A DNA stretch of 64,000 nt from Beta vulgaris subsp. vulgaris (lineage: Eukaryota; Streptophyta; Magnoliopsida; Caryophyllales; Amaranthaceae). Position 1 is the first letter of the stretch. Each line of letters starts with the position of its first letter. The notes under the pieces were generated by a model that did not search any database, was not told where the DNA came from, and saw only the letters and a program-made list of their open reading frames with translations. The stretch is taken from NCBI RefSeq assembly GCF_026745355.1, contig NC_079202.1, positions 1,466,583-1,530,582 on the forward strand. The letters are read 5' to 3'. Position numbers and translations under genes: made by a program. This document shows, piece after piece, positions 1 through 12,499 of the stretch.

Positions 1-1116
1 AAGTAATACCAATGAAAAGTTGCTGATGAGATCAGCCATCACAGCACAAGCTACAATTATTATACAGGAAATCACTACAAGATTATGACATTTAATCACA
101 ATAGGAAGTTTGAAATTTCTTCAATCCTAAAACAAGCAACGTCAACCACCACTCCGACCATCAAGAACAATTCTGCCATTGGTAGGAAGGTACAGAAGTA
201 CATACCTTACACTATCGGCGATCCAAGTCTACTAAGAGACTGGCTCTGAATCAGGGAAAAGAGACAGTGATATCACATTATCAATATCCAGAAAAGGCAA
301 GGGAGGTAAATGATGGTGACAGATTCTGACTAAAATCAGAGACCAGGAACATGATAACATAACCCTGTAACATTCTCTTGAAGTGAACATGCTGTAGGTT
401 TACGATATCATATTCTTGATATATACTACCTCCGTTTCAAATTAATTGTTACACTTTGACATTTTACACTATTCACAAATTGCACTTTGACCCTCGTTTG
501 TGATTTATACGTGAATAAAAACATAGTCATGTGGGATCTTGTTAGATTCGTATTAGTATGTATTTTATTAATATGTACTTTTTATAATTTTTACAAATAC
601 AAAACTAAAGATATATGTCCTCAAAGTTTTGCATTGGCATGCGTGAAAAGTGTAAGTGTAACAATTAATTTGAAACAGAGGTAGTATAAGCCTAGAACAT
701 ATACCAAAAGATGCCTAATCACAGAAGTAAACCTTTTGTGCAAGTGAGGTTGTTCCATCCACTCGAAATTTCTTTAACAATTCCCTTATAAGACACCAGC
801 AACATCAAAACAACAAGAAAGTAAGCCAGATATGACAGAGAGTCTGCCAATGAGGCAAAGGAAAACATCTCATGATTTTAGCGGATTCCTTTCCAGTCAA
901 TTTAATCTTTACTATGACATCCATTTGATGGTCTAAAACAGATTTTCAAAGCCAACCCATCACCACAAGCCCTACAATTCCACAGAGTGGAAATTTTATA
1001 TGTATCATGCTATAAAAAGAGAAAAAGATCCAAGCTAGTGTAGCCATCTCGTATAGATAAAAGATAAAATAAATGAAATATAGATAATGTAAGCATGTTT
1101 CTGCATGGTAACTTAC
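1..1116. other. Last visible intron of the SPOC gene (3' end outside window)
   Basis: No exon matching the remaining SPOC domain is seen on the minus strand. The stretch holds the MITE at 426-684 and otherwise AT-rich unique sequence. Confidence 0.6.
426..684. mobile_element. Stowaway-like MITE with TA target duplication
   Basis: Terminal inverted repeats begin CTACCTCCGTTTCAAATTAA and end in its near-complement, flanked by TA. The 259-bp element lies in the incomplete last visible intron of the SPOC gene. Its interior contains the family segment around CATAGTCATGTGGGATCTTG shared with several other elements here. Confidence 0.85.
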
Positions 1117-4100
1117 TCCTTTTTTATCAGCAGCCGAAGATGGGACAAGCAGGCATACCTCCCTCTGCTCCACAGCAAAAGACCAGTCAGAATTACATTT
1201 TTAGAATCTCAACCACAAAAAAACTTGCTGCTCAGACAGAGATCGCAAGTATAAGAAGCACCTCCCAATCCACTCACAGAAAAACAGGACAACGGACCGA
1301 GAGAAAAGACAAAGAAGTCAGCACATGTAGCATAGCACAAAACAATTGGCAGAATTTTCAAAAAATGCAATAAACTTAGTTACCCAACCAATTTTCTCTC
1401 ATTTATGGGGAGTTTCCTAAAACAAAAGAAGTTCAGCAGAAAAAAAATGCACAATAGAAGTTGCAGATGATGTAAGATCTGAACATAAAAAGAGAATATA
1501 TATACTAGGTCAACATTTCATTATATTTCACAACAAAGCACTTGATGTCCCATAGTTGTCAACTAGCGGCTCAGATTGATGTCATTATGTGGATAAGCAA
1601 AAGGACATAGACCAATCCTATTAAAAAATGGCAAAACTTTGTATCAACATCAAACAGCTCTGACACATATATCCATCAGATGGAAAAAACTGAGCTATTG
1701 GAATTTCTTATCGAATCATCAGCATTCTTTATGGATAACAAAAGGTAACACCTTGCGTCCTTGCCTTTCCAGTATGTGTGTGTGTGTGTGTGTGTGTGTG
1801 TAGGGGGAGGGGGTTGTCAAATGATAAATACAATCTATAATCTGTCTGATAATTTGATAATGGCATGCTTGGAAGTGTCATTTTCTCACACCCGATGTAA
1901 ACTAATGCTTTCTACTTTCAGAATGCTTAGATTTGACAGAGACAAGCAATTGACTCACTCTAGATGATGGGGTGTTGGTAAATGTAGCCTTAACATGACG
2001 AAAATCTGTGCGTTTTGTCATGTCCAATTTTGCTGGCCACCTGCAAAAGCAAATGTCTGTCATCAATAGTGAACATCATCTAGAAGATGCCTAGTTCAGC
2101 TTGTTTATTCAAATAGAAGTCCTTACCCAGAAGGCTCTGACATAGAGATTGTATATTTACAAAGATCTGAATCAACTCTATGTGCGTAAATATTACAGTA
2201 ATGAACTCCACTTTTTGATAATGTACCCTGCCACTGAATTGGCATACTGCCTACTCCACTAATCATGTCGGAAGGTTCAGTAGCAGGTGGGGGTGGGTTC
2301 ATTGTAGGCGGTGGTGGAGGTGGCGGAGGAGAACAGGGAGGAGGAGGAACCATAGGTAATGGAGGCGGTATTTCAGGTTGAGGTGGTGGCATTGATGGTA
2401 AAATAGGCGGTGTAATTGGCTGGGGAACCATTTGATTATATGGGTGAATACCACTTCCTGATATCTGTGACAATGGGGTCAGAGAAGCTTGAGCAAAAGG
2501 TGGGAGAATGGAATTATTATGTACATTAGTAGGTAAAACATTTGCAGAAATTGCATTTAGAGGCATGTGATGGCTCAAACCCTGTGCATCCCACAAACTG
2601 GTAGGTGGTGGATAAACAGGTTGCATGTAAGGTTGAGTCTGAATAGGCTGAAGTGTTGCATTTGTAGGTCCTTGGGTTGCTACAGGTGTGCAAGTGACAC
2701 TTCCTCCAGCAGGTTGCAATTCAACCTCAGGTCTCCCATATAACCACATCTGTCCCGACATACAAGGCGCATAACCTAAAAAAAATCTTCAATTAATGAT
2801 TGAACTAAACAAGCCTCCACCAAGGCAAAAGAAAAAATAAAAATAAATAAAAACAGTAATGGCTAAGCTAATTTTTCTAGCAAAATCAGAAGTTGAATAA
2901 TTTTTATGATTCTCAAGTAATACCAGATAATTGATACTTCTCTGTTTTTCTTTTAATTGCACCATCTCTTTTTTTTTTTTTCAAGTCTGACAAGAAGCTT
3001 CTTTGAACGTCAATATCTCTAATTGCGTAAAAGTAAAAATTATAATTTGATATTTGGAATCTTTGCATTGAGACGAATCCAACAAGAGTACAAGACCCCA
3101 CTTGACTATGTTTTTTTATATAATGATATGAGATAGCTTAACAAAGTTGATTGATGAATAGTGTCAAAAACGATAAATGGTGCAATAAAAAAGAGGAAGT
3201 ATAATTCTAAGAGCACCAACCTTGGTTGCTCCCTACACCCCGTGTATCAATGCAACCAGAAGCCGCCATATTTAATTGTGAGCCTTGTCCACTTCGTAAA
3301 GTCAATCCCTGCTTCTCAAAACCTGCTTTAGGCGATAAAAATTCGGGACGGATGCCTTCAGGATTCATCGTAAAAGGCACACTAGCATTATGCATCCTGT
3401 ATTTTAAAATTGTGTGAGAAAACCCCATCAAGAAATACAAAGCATGTCCTTCAAAAACTAAACTTCACAATAAAAAAACTGCTGGTCAATAATTTTAAAA
3501 GATTTATCAATACAAAAGAGCCCATGCATGCTCCAGACCATGACTTAAGATCAATGTCAAGCAATGAAAAATAATGTATTAGTATGCTCATAGCAACTCC
3601 AAAAGGAGAAGGCGGAGAAAGAGGGTGTAGAGCATCATGAGCAACTTAAGTAAGAGAATCGATATATAAGAAAACATTTTGAACTTGCCAGTCATAGCAA
3701 CTCGGCATTGAAATTTAGAAGCTTTTAGTAAAATTATTGAAACAAAATACTGATACAAGATCACTGACATGAAAAGCATCGACTTTGAAATAGCCTAATT
3801 AGGGAAGGGAATAGAAAAATGATAAAAATAAAACACTGAGGATAGATCTAATTACAAATAGGTAATAATCCATCCAAGTTCCTAGTCTTCTTCTATTTTT
3901 TCTCTTTTTCTTTTTTCTTGGGAGGTGGGATTGGGGGAGGGGGTGGAGGGGGAGAGTCAAACCTGTTAGATGGGCTCCCAACTGTATGACCATGAGGGGA
4001 ACCAAGTGAGGTGTTGCACATCCCGAAGGAACTGCTGATAGGAGCAGGACCAACATTCCAAAAACCAGAACAAGGTCTTGACATGTCAATTCCAGCACCA

Positions 4101-7100
4101 GCTGCCGGAAAACAGGCCGTTCCTCTGCGGAACTGCCTTACACATGCCATCGCGTTCGCAGCTTCTTCAGGAGTATCAAACTCCATAATTAAAGCAGCTT
4201 CACTGGTTAATTCAGTAACCTGACGAGGCCCTCTACAAATGGCCTTCATTGTTTCATTTATAATCTCATCTTTCGTCCATGGATTCAACACATTCCCCAC
4301 AAACACATGGCAACTGGAGCCAACGGCCACACCATTGACAGCTCCTCTTGTTCCCAACCCAATATCGATGAATTTGACACGAACCTGGTAACCCCAGGGA
4401 GAATATCTTCGCATGAATTTCCGAGCGTTAATGGCATCAATAAGACTGCTATACTCTACCAGAGCAAATCCTTTGACTGCAAAAAATGAGAAACTGTCTA
4501 TAGGACCAAATTTCTCAAGCTCAAATCTTACTGCAGCCTCAGATGTATCAGGGGTGAGAGAACCCAACCAGAGCTGTCTAGAAGCAGAAAACACATCCAT
4601 CGCAGCAGGGTCCCCATCTGAAAACCAAATGATATGGCTTGATGCAGATGGGTAAGGTACGGCAGTATTGCTTCCGTAAACAGCATTAACTCCCAGACTA
4701 CTAGAGAATCTCAAGGCATCTACATTCATAGGTTGATTTTTCTCATGTCGCGCTGCCTGATCCCGCTGTTCAAAACATTCCATCTTAATGTGAGATGGTT
4801 TTCCTGACAGCGGTGAGAGTAACTGGTCACCATGGTTGTCCTTAGCCATGGGCAACCAACCATGGCACTTATCTCCCTGCTCCTTGCTGCCAATTTCCCT
4901 ACACTTGGACCCTCCACTATCATAATTAGAGCTAGTGTTCGAGTGGTGATCACTTTCAAGTGAACCCATGGAGCTATGTCGTCTCAAAATCTGCCCTGAA
5001 AGTTTATTAGCCAACTCATCCTTGTAGGACTTATCATGAATTTGCAAAGAAGAATCTTTTCCAGATGCTTCACAAAGAACCCCACGTTGACTAGAGATCC
5101 CATGGACCAGATACTGCCTGTTAACGTATTTGGATGATTCTGAACCTTCGTCATCACTATCTTCTACAAATTCTTGGACTTGTTCAGTAAAAGATTCAAA
5201 TATATCCTGAAAAGCACCAGTGACCTGAGACACAGCTTCAGAAGATGCTGATTTCTGAAACTTCCGGTACCTAGAAAATATCCACTTCTTCAAGGAAGGA
5301 TCTCCGTGAAGCACCTGAAGCCAGAAAAAAAAATAAGTAAAACTAGAAAAAGAAAAGGAATAATTTGATATAGCTCCTTATGAACATTATGGTACATGAC
5401 CACATATAACCAGGAACTCCAAACTAACCAAACAACACCCCCCTCCCCGGAAGTCGAACTTCAAGAAACTCCTCTTAGATTAATGAAAGAGACTTAAAAT
5501 GACTGAGTTGCATAGAACGAAGATGACTCAAATCCCCTCGATATAGTAACCAGAACAAAAATGCAGAGCAAATTAGAATATTTCCAGTGATGAACGGGTA
5601 ACGCATAAGAACGAGGAGGGAAACAACAGCTGGAAACGGCTGCTAATACCCGGCAAAACTTCTACCTCGAGCCCACGCAATGGAGCCGTAGACAATCAAG
5701 TGCAATCCAATCCACGAAATAATTAGATCTATGGACAGCGTCGTTGTGGTAAAAAGGTTGTAATGCCAAAGGAATCATCATAGCGATCCATAACAAAACA
5801 CCAATAGTGAGATCAGCTTGAACAAGGTAAAACGGATTGCCTTCTTATTGGATGATCATGATACTTTCCAAAAAATCAAAATTCTTCACCAATGGAGGAA
5901 CAATATCACCATATTTGTTCAATAAGATACCAAATTGGGATTTTCGATAGCATAACAAAATTTCTAAGCCAGATGAAGATATTGCGTTTATTTATTAGTG
6001 ACATCCACTCTCTTCGAGAAAAATCTTTTTATTTGTATGTTTGATTCTTTACTTGCCAAAGAAGAAACATATTTATAAGAAAGCGGTAAAGAAAAATGAA
6101 AGACACCCAATTTTGCATAAATGCTCCGTTTGGTAGGGCGTATAACATTTTCTTGGAAAACTGTTTTCATCTATTAATGAAGGAAAAATTATTTTCCTTC
6201 CTTTTCCTTGCACACTCCTCTCACTACCTCCTTACTTTCCCTTTTATTTTCATTTCATCATCTTTCTTACATGGAACCAAACAACGAAAAACTAATTTGG
6301 GATTGTATTTCCATTGTAAATTGTTTTCCATGAGAATTATCTTACATTGAAAATATTTTACCCCCAACCAAACAGAGCCAAAACGATAAACCTTAAATAG
6401 AAAAGAAAATGAGCCATAAGAGTAAAAATTTGTTGTAAGCAACATAGAAGAAAAAAAGGAAAAGGAAACATACATCTATTAATTAGTCACGAATAGCCAA
6501 AGAAAAAGCACAAGCGTACACTCCCGTCAACACCACGGAATCAATGAATATTTCGTTTAAGGGTTGGTTTCTTCGGAGAGAGAGAACGGCGTACTACCTC
6601 CGTTTCTCAATACATGCAACATTTTCGTCTTTAGATGTTCCACAATACATGCAATATTTCCCTATTTGATAAGTTTTTAAGCATTAAATGACTTATGTAC
6701 TCTTACGTTTGATAATCAACAAAACTAATCACATGGGCAAATCAAAAGGAACACTCTCTCTCCTCCTCCTTGGTTCTTGTGCCAAAACAAAATGTTGCAT
6801 GTATTAAGAAACGCGGGTAGTATGTCGCTTAACCTGTTAGCCATCACACATAATGTCATATTCTTATATTACCAAATTATCAAAATATCACTCGTTTCGT
6901 TCTTTGCTTGAGATGTAGTCCTAGAGATATAGAGGTTTAAGTCAAATAAAAACCTTACCAGTCCTAGCAAACAGCTTTTTTGATCACCAACAGACTCTGC
7001 CCCTTCACCATCCTCTTTAAGAGCATCTGATCCTTTACAATCGGTGCTAGCTTCAGGCTCACCACCTTCGTCATTCACATTAGTGGAATTAAGGCCATCA

Positions 7101-10100
7101 TCAATATTGAGTACACAACACAGCTGAGCAAGAATGTACTTTCCTTCTCTACAAAATCCATCTGCTGCATGAGTGCTGAAGAGCTCAAAGCAAGCAGCAA
7201 TTAAGTCTTTAGGGCAAAGAAAGAAGATCCTAAGAAGACATAAAGCTTTTAACTTCAATAATTTAAGTAATGGAGATATTTCTTCTTCTAAAATGCTCTG
7301 CTTTAACTGAATAAAAATTTCACCAGAACCTTGCATCTTAAGGCCATCTTTATCTATAATTTGAAAAATATCTTTGCCATCGACTGATGATGCAAAGAAT
7401 GCAGCAGCATTGAGGAACACAGCAGAGCAGATTCCTCGGATAACTGATGATGAAGGTGCCTCTACTGAGGCTGTACAGCATATATCAACCAAGCCAGTAA
7501 CACAATTTTTAGCAGTCTCGAAAGAAACTCCATCAACATCCTCCCCTCTGCTTATCACAGGCACACTCCAATTATGCATATTAATTACAACTTGTGCAGC
7601 AGCTTCAAGAGCTGTAGGACAGTATGATCTGTACCGAGGGATGAACTCAGATAAAATACGCTGAACACTTGCACAACCTGCAGCAAGAGGCACAATAATG
7701 AGTACATTGAAGATCAAGCTAATTGTCCTAGTAAAGAAATTAGCAGCCCATTGTGATAACTTCTTACAGTTGACAGCTAACACCAAATCAATTAAGGAAG
7801 AGGATAAAAGTAAGATACAGTGGCAATCGAAGGTGTGCATTTCCTCCACAATATCCAAAGTATCTCTTTTTTGGTATCCCATTGGAGGTTGATAATGCAT
7901 CAAGGATCGGTTTGGTAATAGATGCGTGAACCAAGACACTTCAAAGGTAGATGTCATAATCTTTTTTTTTCCATACATCACATTTGTCGATGACATCAGA
8001 GAAAGTGTCAACAAGAAAATAGAACTTCGAAAGATATTTTGGAGTCAAGTAATTTAAGACTGCAAAGGGTGAAAACGTAATTACAATGATACTACTTCAG
8101 AGGTGAAAGAGAATAGGGATAACTCCTCCTTTGGAGAACTTCTTTGGATAAGGAAGGGGGGGGGGGATGAAATTCAACGGCAAAAACAAAGAATACGAAC
8201 TTGACGCCAGAAGTCCATGAATCAAGAAAACAGAGAAGATAACTTTGATCATGCAATACATAATAGAGGGAATCACCTATAACATCCCGCCCGCGTAGTT
8301 GCTTAACTCGCTTCTAATCCAATCCGTAATTCTTTAATCATGCATGAGTTACGCCTCTAACGGTGTGGACTTTACTATAATTACCTCCCAATAAGAGGGA
8401 AAGTAGCTTCATGATATCATAGTTATCCTTCTTCATATCAAAAAAAAGTAACTACTAACTATTACATCCTATTCTAGAGGTTGTAATTCACAGGAAATGT
8501 GATACAACCTCTAGAATAGGATGTAATAGTTAATAATTACTTTTGTTGATATGAAGAAGGATAACTATGATATCATGAAGCTACTTTCCCTCTTATTGGG
8601 AGGTAATCATAGTAACGTCCACACCGTTAGAGGCGTAACTCATGCATGAAAGAAGAATTACGGATTGGATTAGAAGTGAGTTAAGCAACTAAGCGGGCGG
8701 GCTGTCACAGGTGGTATCACAAATTCCCCATGAGCCAAAGGAGGAGTGATATACACTACTCACTCCATTTAGTAAACAAAGAAGACCCCGGTCATGGAAA
8801 ATCCTATCATTCTTCTCCAACAAAAGGACATACCTCTTGTCACAAAATATTATGCTCACCCTTAAGTTAATCAGAACGGTTATAATATTCTAGATTGAGT
8901 TCTAAAGATATCTTAGGCCAATTGGCAATGATAGACAGATGAAAACATCAAAAGTCACATTAACAAATGGCTAAAGTATGACATGCATTACATATCCTAT
9001 CTATAAAGATAACATTCTTTCCTTTGTCCCTAGATAATTGCCGACGTTCGACTTTTTAAGAGAAAGTTGACAAATTGACCTAAAGCTTAGGAAGAAAGAG
9101 TAGCCTCTCAAAAGGGAGATCAAAGTGACCAAGCACGATCAGTTGCTTACCAAAAATACAAACCTATGCAAAGTCGTAAGGAAATTATGGGGATGACGCC
9201 TACCTAGTATCGGAAGATCAAGGAAGTTGACAACCAGTTAATGATAGGAAGCGAGCTACCAAAGCCCCTACGAACACCAACCTTTGTTAAAATGGTCCTC
9301 CATCATTTAATTCCATCATTCCACCATAATTGTAAAATATAAACTCACAATATTATCTAAGTATATCTTCACATAAACTTTGTTATGTTAAGGTGTGGAA
9401 GACCGATTTCACAATTTGGTGGTGCACTAGGATATAAAGAAACCAATGGACTTTTAAGGGTTTAGCAGCCACTTGTCAAAATTTCAACTTCCAATTTTTA
9501 ACATTTTTAGACACCAATGAATATTTAAGGGGTTAGCTTCCATTCGCCCTAACATTTCATATTCCAATTATTAAGGGTTTTGCATAGATGAAGTCAAGTT
9601 CTACGATGGCCCAATTGTCTTCGACATTTGGTTTAATGTTTGAAATTCCCATATCCAACAATTGAACAAATTTCCAAACGATGATTCCAAAAGTGATCCA
9701 TGAGACTATTCACTCGTGATGAGGCCATACGATATTGAGCAAGATAATCTATTTCCAATCTTTGTCCTTGCTAACACTCATGTTCTCTAGAAAACTTTCA
9801 AGCTTAAAGAAATCGTGGAATAAATAAAATGTGCACAATCTTGAGCCTAACTTATTTCTATACACAAACCACTTGGCAGGAATATTTTCCGCATTAAAAG
9901 GCGTCCACTTGCACTACCTCTGGAGTATCTCATAAATGAGTCTTAGCATTAATGGCAAAGTCCTTTTCCCTAAAGATGGACAACAATAAGGAAGTTTTCT
10001 AGTTAGAGACTTAGAGAAGTAGGTAACTTCAACACTCAACTTCTAAATTTTATGTTTTGGTAACCCTAACTTCTTACAATAATCATACGGCTACTCTTAA

Positions 10101-12499
10101 TATCAATTTCTAATCTTAGTTATGCAACTAAATTTGGTGGTGGATTTTAGGATTTCAAGGTCGACTTGGCACCATTGGCCCAACCTTCATAATACTCCTT
10201 ATGATCTTGTTTAGTCTTATGGATCGAATTTCTCAATCATGAAGTAAACTTCAACGTTATTACACACAAAGAGAAAAATATTAGTTGTCATGTGGGATCT
10301 AATTAGGTTTGTTTCATTATGTTCAATAAAAAAAAAAAAAAAACAGTACATCCTACTTTTTCGCACATATATAGTCAAATTTATTCATGACTGAAGTTTG
10401 CATATAAAACTATGAAAAATCAACCAAAAAAAATAGAATACAGGGAGTAATATAAAGGGAAATATGAATAGTTTAGAAAGTATTACATTTGAAAAGCCAT
10501 TCAAAACTATATCATGTTGTAGCATTCATAAGATAGGAGTAGATAGAATGAAACAAAAGAAAAAAGAATTACTTATCAAGTTACCCAACTAATGGCTCAC
10601 TCAAGAATAAGACAAGAGCCGAAAATAGAATTACTTTGCAATAAGCTCTGTAAGAAAAATAGAAACAACACATAAGTGGGCATGTTCCGCTCCAAACCCA
10701 TTACTCGGTCGTAAAATACCATCTTTTTCAATTAAAATATCATAATATAAAAATTGATGCTTCACAGCTCCTAGTCAATCACTCACCTGCCTAAACCCTT
10801 CACACATTTCCCTCTTTTACAACTTACAAGCACCTCAATCAAACAGAGGACTGGTAGCCGGCAAGGCGGCAACACCTCAATCAAATCAAGTTCCAAATTT
10901 TGAATGCATCAAATTCGCACATAATCTAAAGACCAAAACGAAGAAGTAAAAAAGGAGAAGTATGTGCAATGAGGGGTGAATAAAAAGAAAGAGAAATGAA
11001 ATTCTAAAGAGAAATTTTTTCAGTTCGGGTGATAAAAAAAAAACGTCATTGTGAAGTTAAGATTCTATTTTTCCTTTTCGGGGTAGCATATGCCACTCCT
11101 TGCTACTACACAGATTATAAAAGTTCCCAGACTAGAGCCACACTACACAAACATGATGGCCTAAAAGCACCAAACATGACAACAGGAGTGTGTCACAATA
11201 CTATTCAAAGAACTCTTTTCCCACTATTCATGAATAAGTTGAGTAAAAACTTGATAAGCTGCCAAATTGACGATCTTGCACTTACTTGATAACAACATAG
11301 TAAGACATAAGCAAACAAAATTACTGGTTTGTTCACAAGTATCAATCTATAAACTGGCAAATGATATTACACACATGCACCAGGATTCAGGGCAGCACAA
11401 ATAACAAATTGGCCATATGTACACAAAGGGGTCTATAAAAATCTGAGAGGTAAAAACCTAAAAGAGTGCAAGATCCAATTCTCTCCCTGTCCAAATGTTT
11501 CTTCAAAAAACGGCATGAAGTGATTTTTCATTCATACAAAATATTCATTTTGTCATTTTATTTACATGAGTTCTAATCTAATAATACAACTGAATGATCT
11601 TTAACAGAAAAACAAAAGTTAATCTTGGTATCTAAAAGTCAGATTTACAAAGAATAGCATACCTAATTCAAACATAGCATGATAACTTGCACATAAACAC
11701 TCCAATTATCGTGCTTAATCCCACATTAATTATTATTCCCTTTTACCATTACATCAAATAATCCCATCACAAACTAAGCAAATTACGTCAACGTTGAAAA
11801 CCAGAAAAAGTGATTTTCACTTTTCAGTTGTCAATTTTCAAAATCATCATGTTCCCAATAAATTTGACTAATTTTTTATATATGACCCTACCCAAACAAT
11901 TCAAATCTCTACTATATATAGCAACTACCTACTTTAATTAAACAAAAAAAAAAATTAAGATCACCATAACGCACGTATAACGTGCATATAAGACTAGTTA
12001 CATACAACCAAAATATAAATTGTAACATAATATAAACCTCTAATCACAGACAATTCCTTGTTTTCCACCCCATCAGTTCGCTAGTAAAATTCCCGAAGAA
12101 ACAACGAATTCAATTCTAATTTGATAAAATCAAGGAGCAAAAACCCTAGAAAAACCCTAAGAAAACGGAGGAAAGAGAAAGACACAAACCTCGAGAAGCG
12201 GAGATGAGAGATAGATAAGATTGCTCAAGCTCCGACATATGACGAGGATCACTGCCCAAGAAGATGCAACGTTTAATGGTCTTGTAATTCTCGTATACAT
12301 TGCGAATTTCTTCCTGGTTACGCCGCCTTCGCTGAATTTCTTCGTGCGGTAATTGTGGCGGAGTTTGCGGCGGTGGTGGTGGTGCAGATTCTTGCGGTGG
12401 AGGAGGTGGTGGTTGTGGTGGTGGTTGTGACGGAAGAGGTGGTGGTGGTGAAGATTCGTAGAGCTTTCGCTTCTTTAGAGGCTGCTCTGTCGAAGACAT
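1117..12499 (-). CDS. Spen/FPA-like RNA-binding protein with RRM pair and SPOC domain (3' end outside window)
   Basis: Likely a nuclear RNA-binding co-regulator of transcription or 3'-end processing. Exons (minus): 12499-12190, 7677-6959, 5314-3963, 3396-3221, 2775-2127, 2040-1959, 1164-1117; all joins keep frame, giving 1112 residues so far. The N-terminus is a proline-rich tract followed by a basic stretch ([10 protein letters not shown]). Exon 3 carries RRM1 from about residue 589 (RNP2-like LWLGSL, RNP1-like KGFALVEY) and a divergent RRM2 from about 677 (CHVFVGNV). Exon 5 is proline-rich, and a SPOC domain starts near residue 1034 ([10 protein letters not shown]) and runs through [16 protein letters not shown] and [14 protein letters not shown]. 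The rest of SPOC must lie left of position 1, because 1-1116 has no matching exon. An in-frame ATG at 12553 would add 18 residues; I prefer 12499 ([12 protein letters not shown]). From memory the Arabidopsis counterpart is At1g27750, next to the CUE gene as here. Domain calls are firm; precise function is inference. Confidence 0.88.
1774..1801. repeat. (TG)n microsatellite
   Basis: About 13-14 consecutive TG dinucleotides followed by a G-rich run, in the intron between exons 6 and 7 of the SPOC gene. Confidence 0.9.
2937..3199. mobile_element. Stowaway-like MITE close to a splice donor
   Basis: Left end CTTCTCTGTTTTTCTTTTAA and right end complement (AAAAAAGAGGAAG), flanked by TA at 2935-2936 and 3200-3201. 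It fills most of the 445-bp intron between exons 4 and 5 of the SPOC gene, with its edge only about 20 bp from exon 4. The interior carries the conserved segment GAGACGAATCCAACAAGA. Confidence 0.8.
5581..5652 (+). pseudogene. Plastid 16S rRNA fragment in the nucleus (NUPT)
   Basis: About 70 bp match the 5' domain of chloroplast 16S rRNA: TTTCCAGTG, ACGGGT, GTAACGC, TAAGAAC, then an exact run AACAACAGCTGGAAACGGCT continuing GCTAATACCC. Against remembered plastid 16S it has small deletions and substitutions (the CTGCCCTT stretch is missing), so it is an old copy. It lies in intron 2 of the SPOC gene. Flanks 5653-5990 have a different composition from their neighbours but I could not assign them. 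Confidence 0.8.
6123..6378. mobile_element. MITE with GCTCCGTTTGGT termini
   Basis: Left end GCTCCGTTTGGTAGGG mirrors right end CCCAACCAAACAGAGC; 256 bp. The TIR style suggests PIF/Harbinger or hAT, but no clear target duplication was found. Located in intron 2 of the SPOC gene. Confidence 0.6.
6594..6820. mobile_element. Stowaway-like MITE with TA target duplication
   Basis: TIRs CTACCTCCGTTTCTCAATAC / GTATTAAGAAACGCGGGTAG over about 30 bp, flanked by TA. 227 bp in intron 2 of the SPOC gene. Confidence 0.85.
8274..8713. repeat. 440-bp near-perfect palindrome (foldback element)
   Basis: Arms 8274-8485 and 8503-8713 are almost exact inverse complements around a 17-nt loop. Only scattered mismatches are visible (for example CGCGTAGTT against AACTAAGCG at the outer end). 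Termini read CACCTATAACATCCCGCCC and its complement. No coding capacity and no convincing target duplication. It lies in intron 1 of the SPOC gene, so pre-mRNA would contain a roughly 210-bp double-stranded stem. Confidence 0.95.
8714..11905. other. Remainder of SPOC gene intron 1
   Basis: AT-rich non-coding sequence. A decayed Stowaway-type remnant lies near 10280-10452, with CATGTGGGATCTAATTAGG and a terminal ACAGGGAGTA. No other gene-like signal seen. Confidence 0.5.
11906..11997 (+). mobile_element. Mini-Helitron candidate
   Basis: Starts TCTCTACTATATATA after an A and ends CTAG before a T. A short hairpin (GCACGT-ATA-ACGTGC) lies 12 bp before the end. These are the hallmarks of Helitron termini (5' TC, 3' hairpin then CTRR, insertion between A and T). 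Only 92 bp, so non-autonomous. A similar 3' terminus in inverse orientation lies at 45332-45360. Confidence 0.6.

Noticed and set aside
1761..1967. ORF over the TG repeat
   Set aside because: Produced by the (TG)n microsatellite (VCVCVCVC); no other coding signal.
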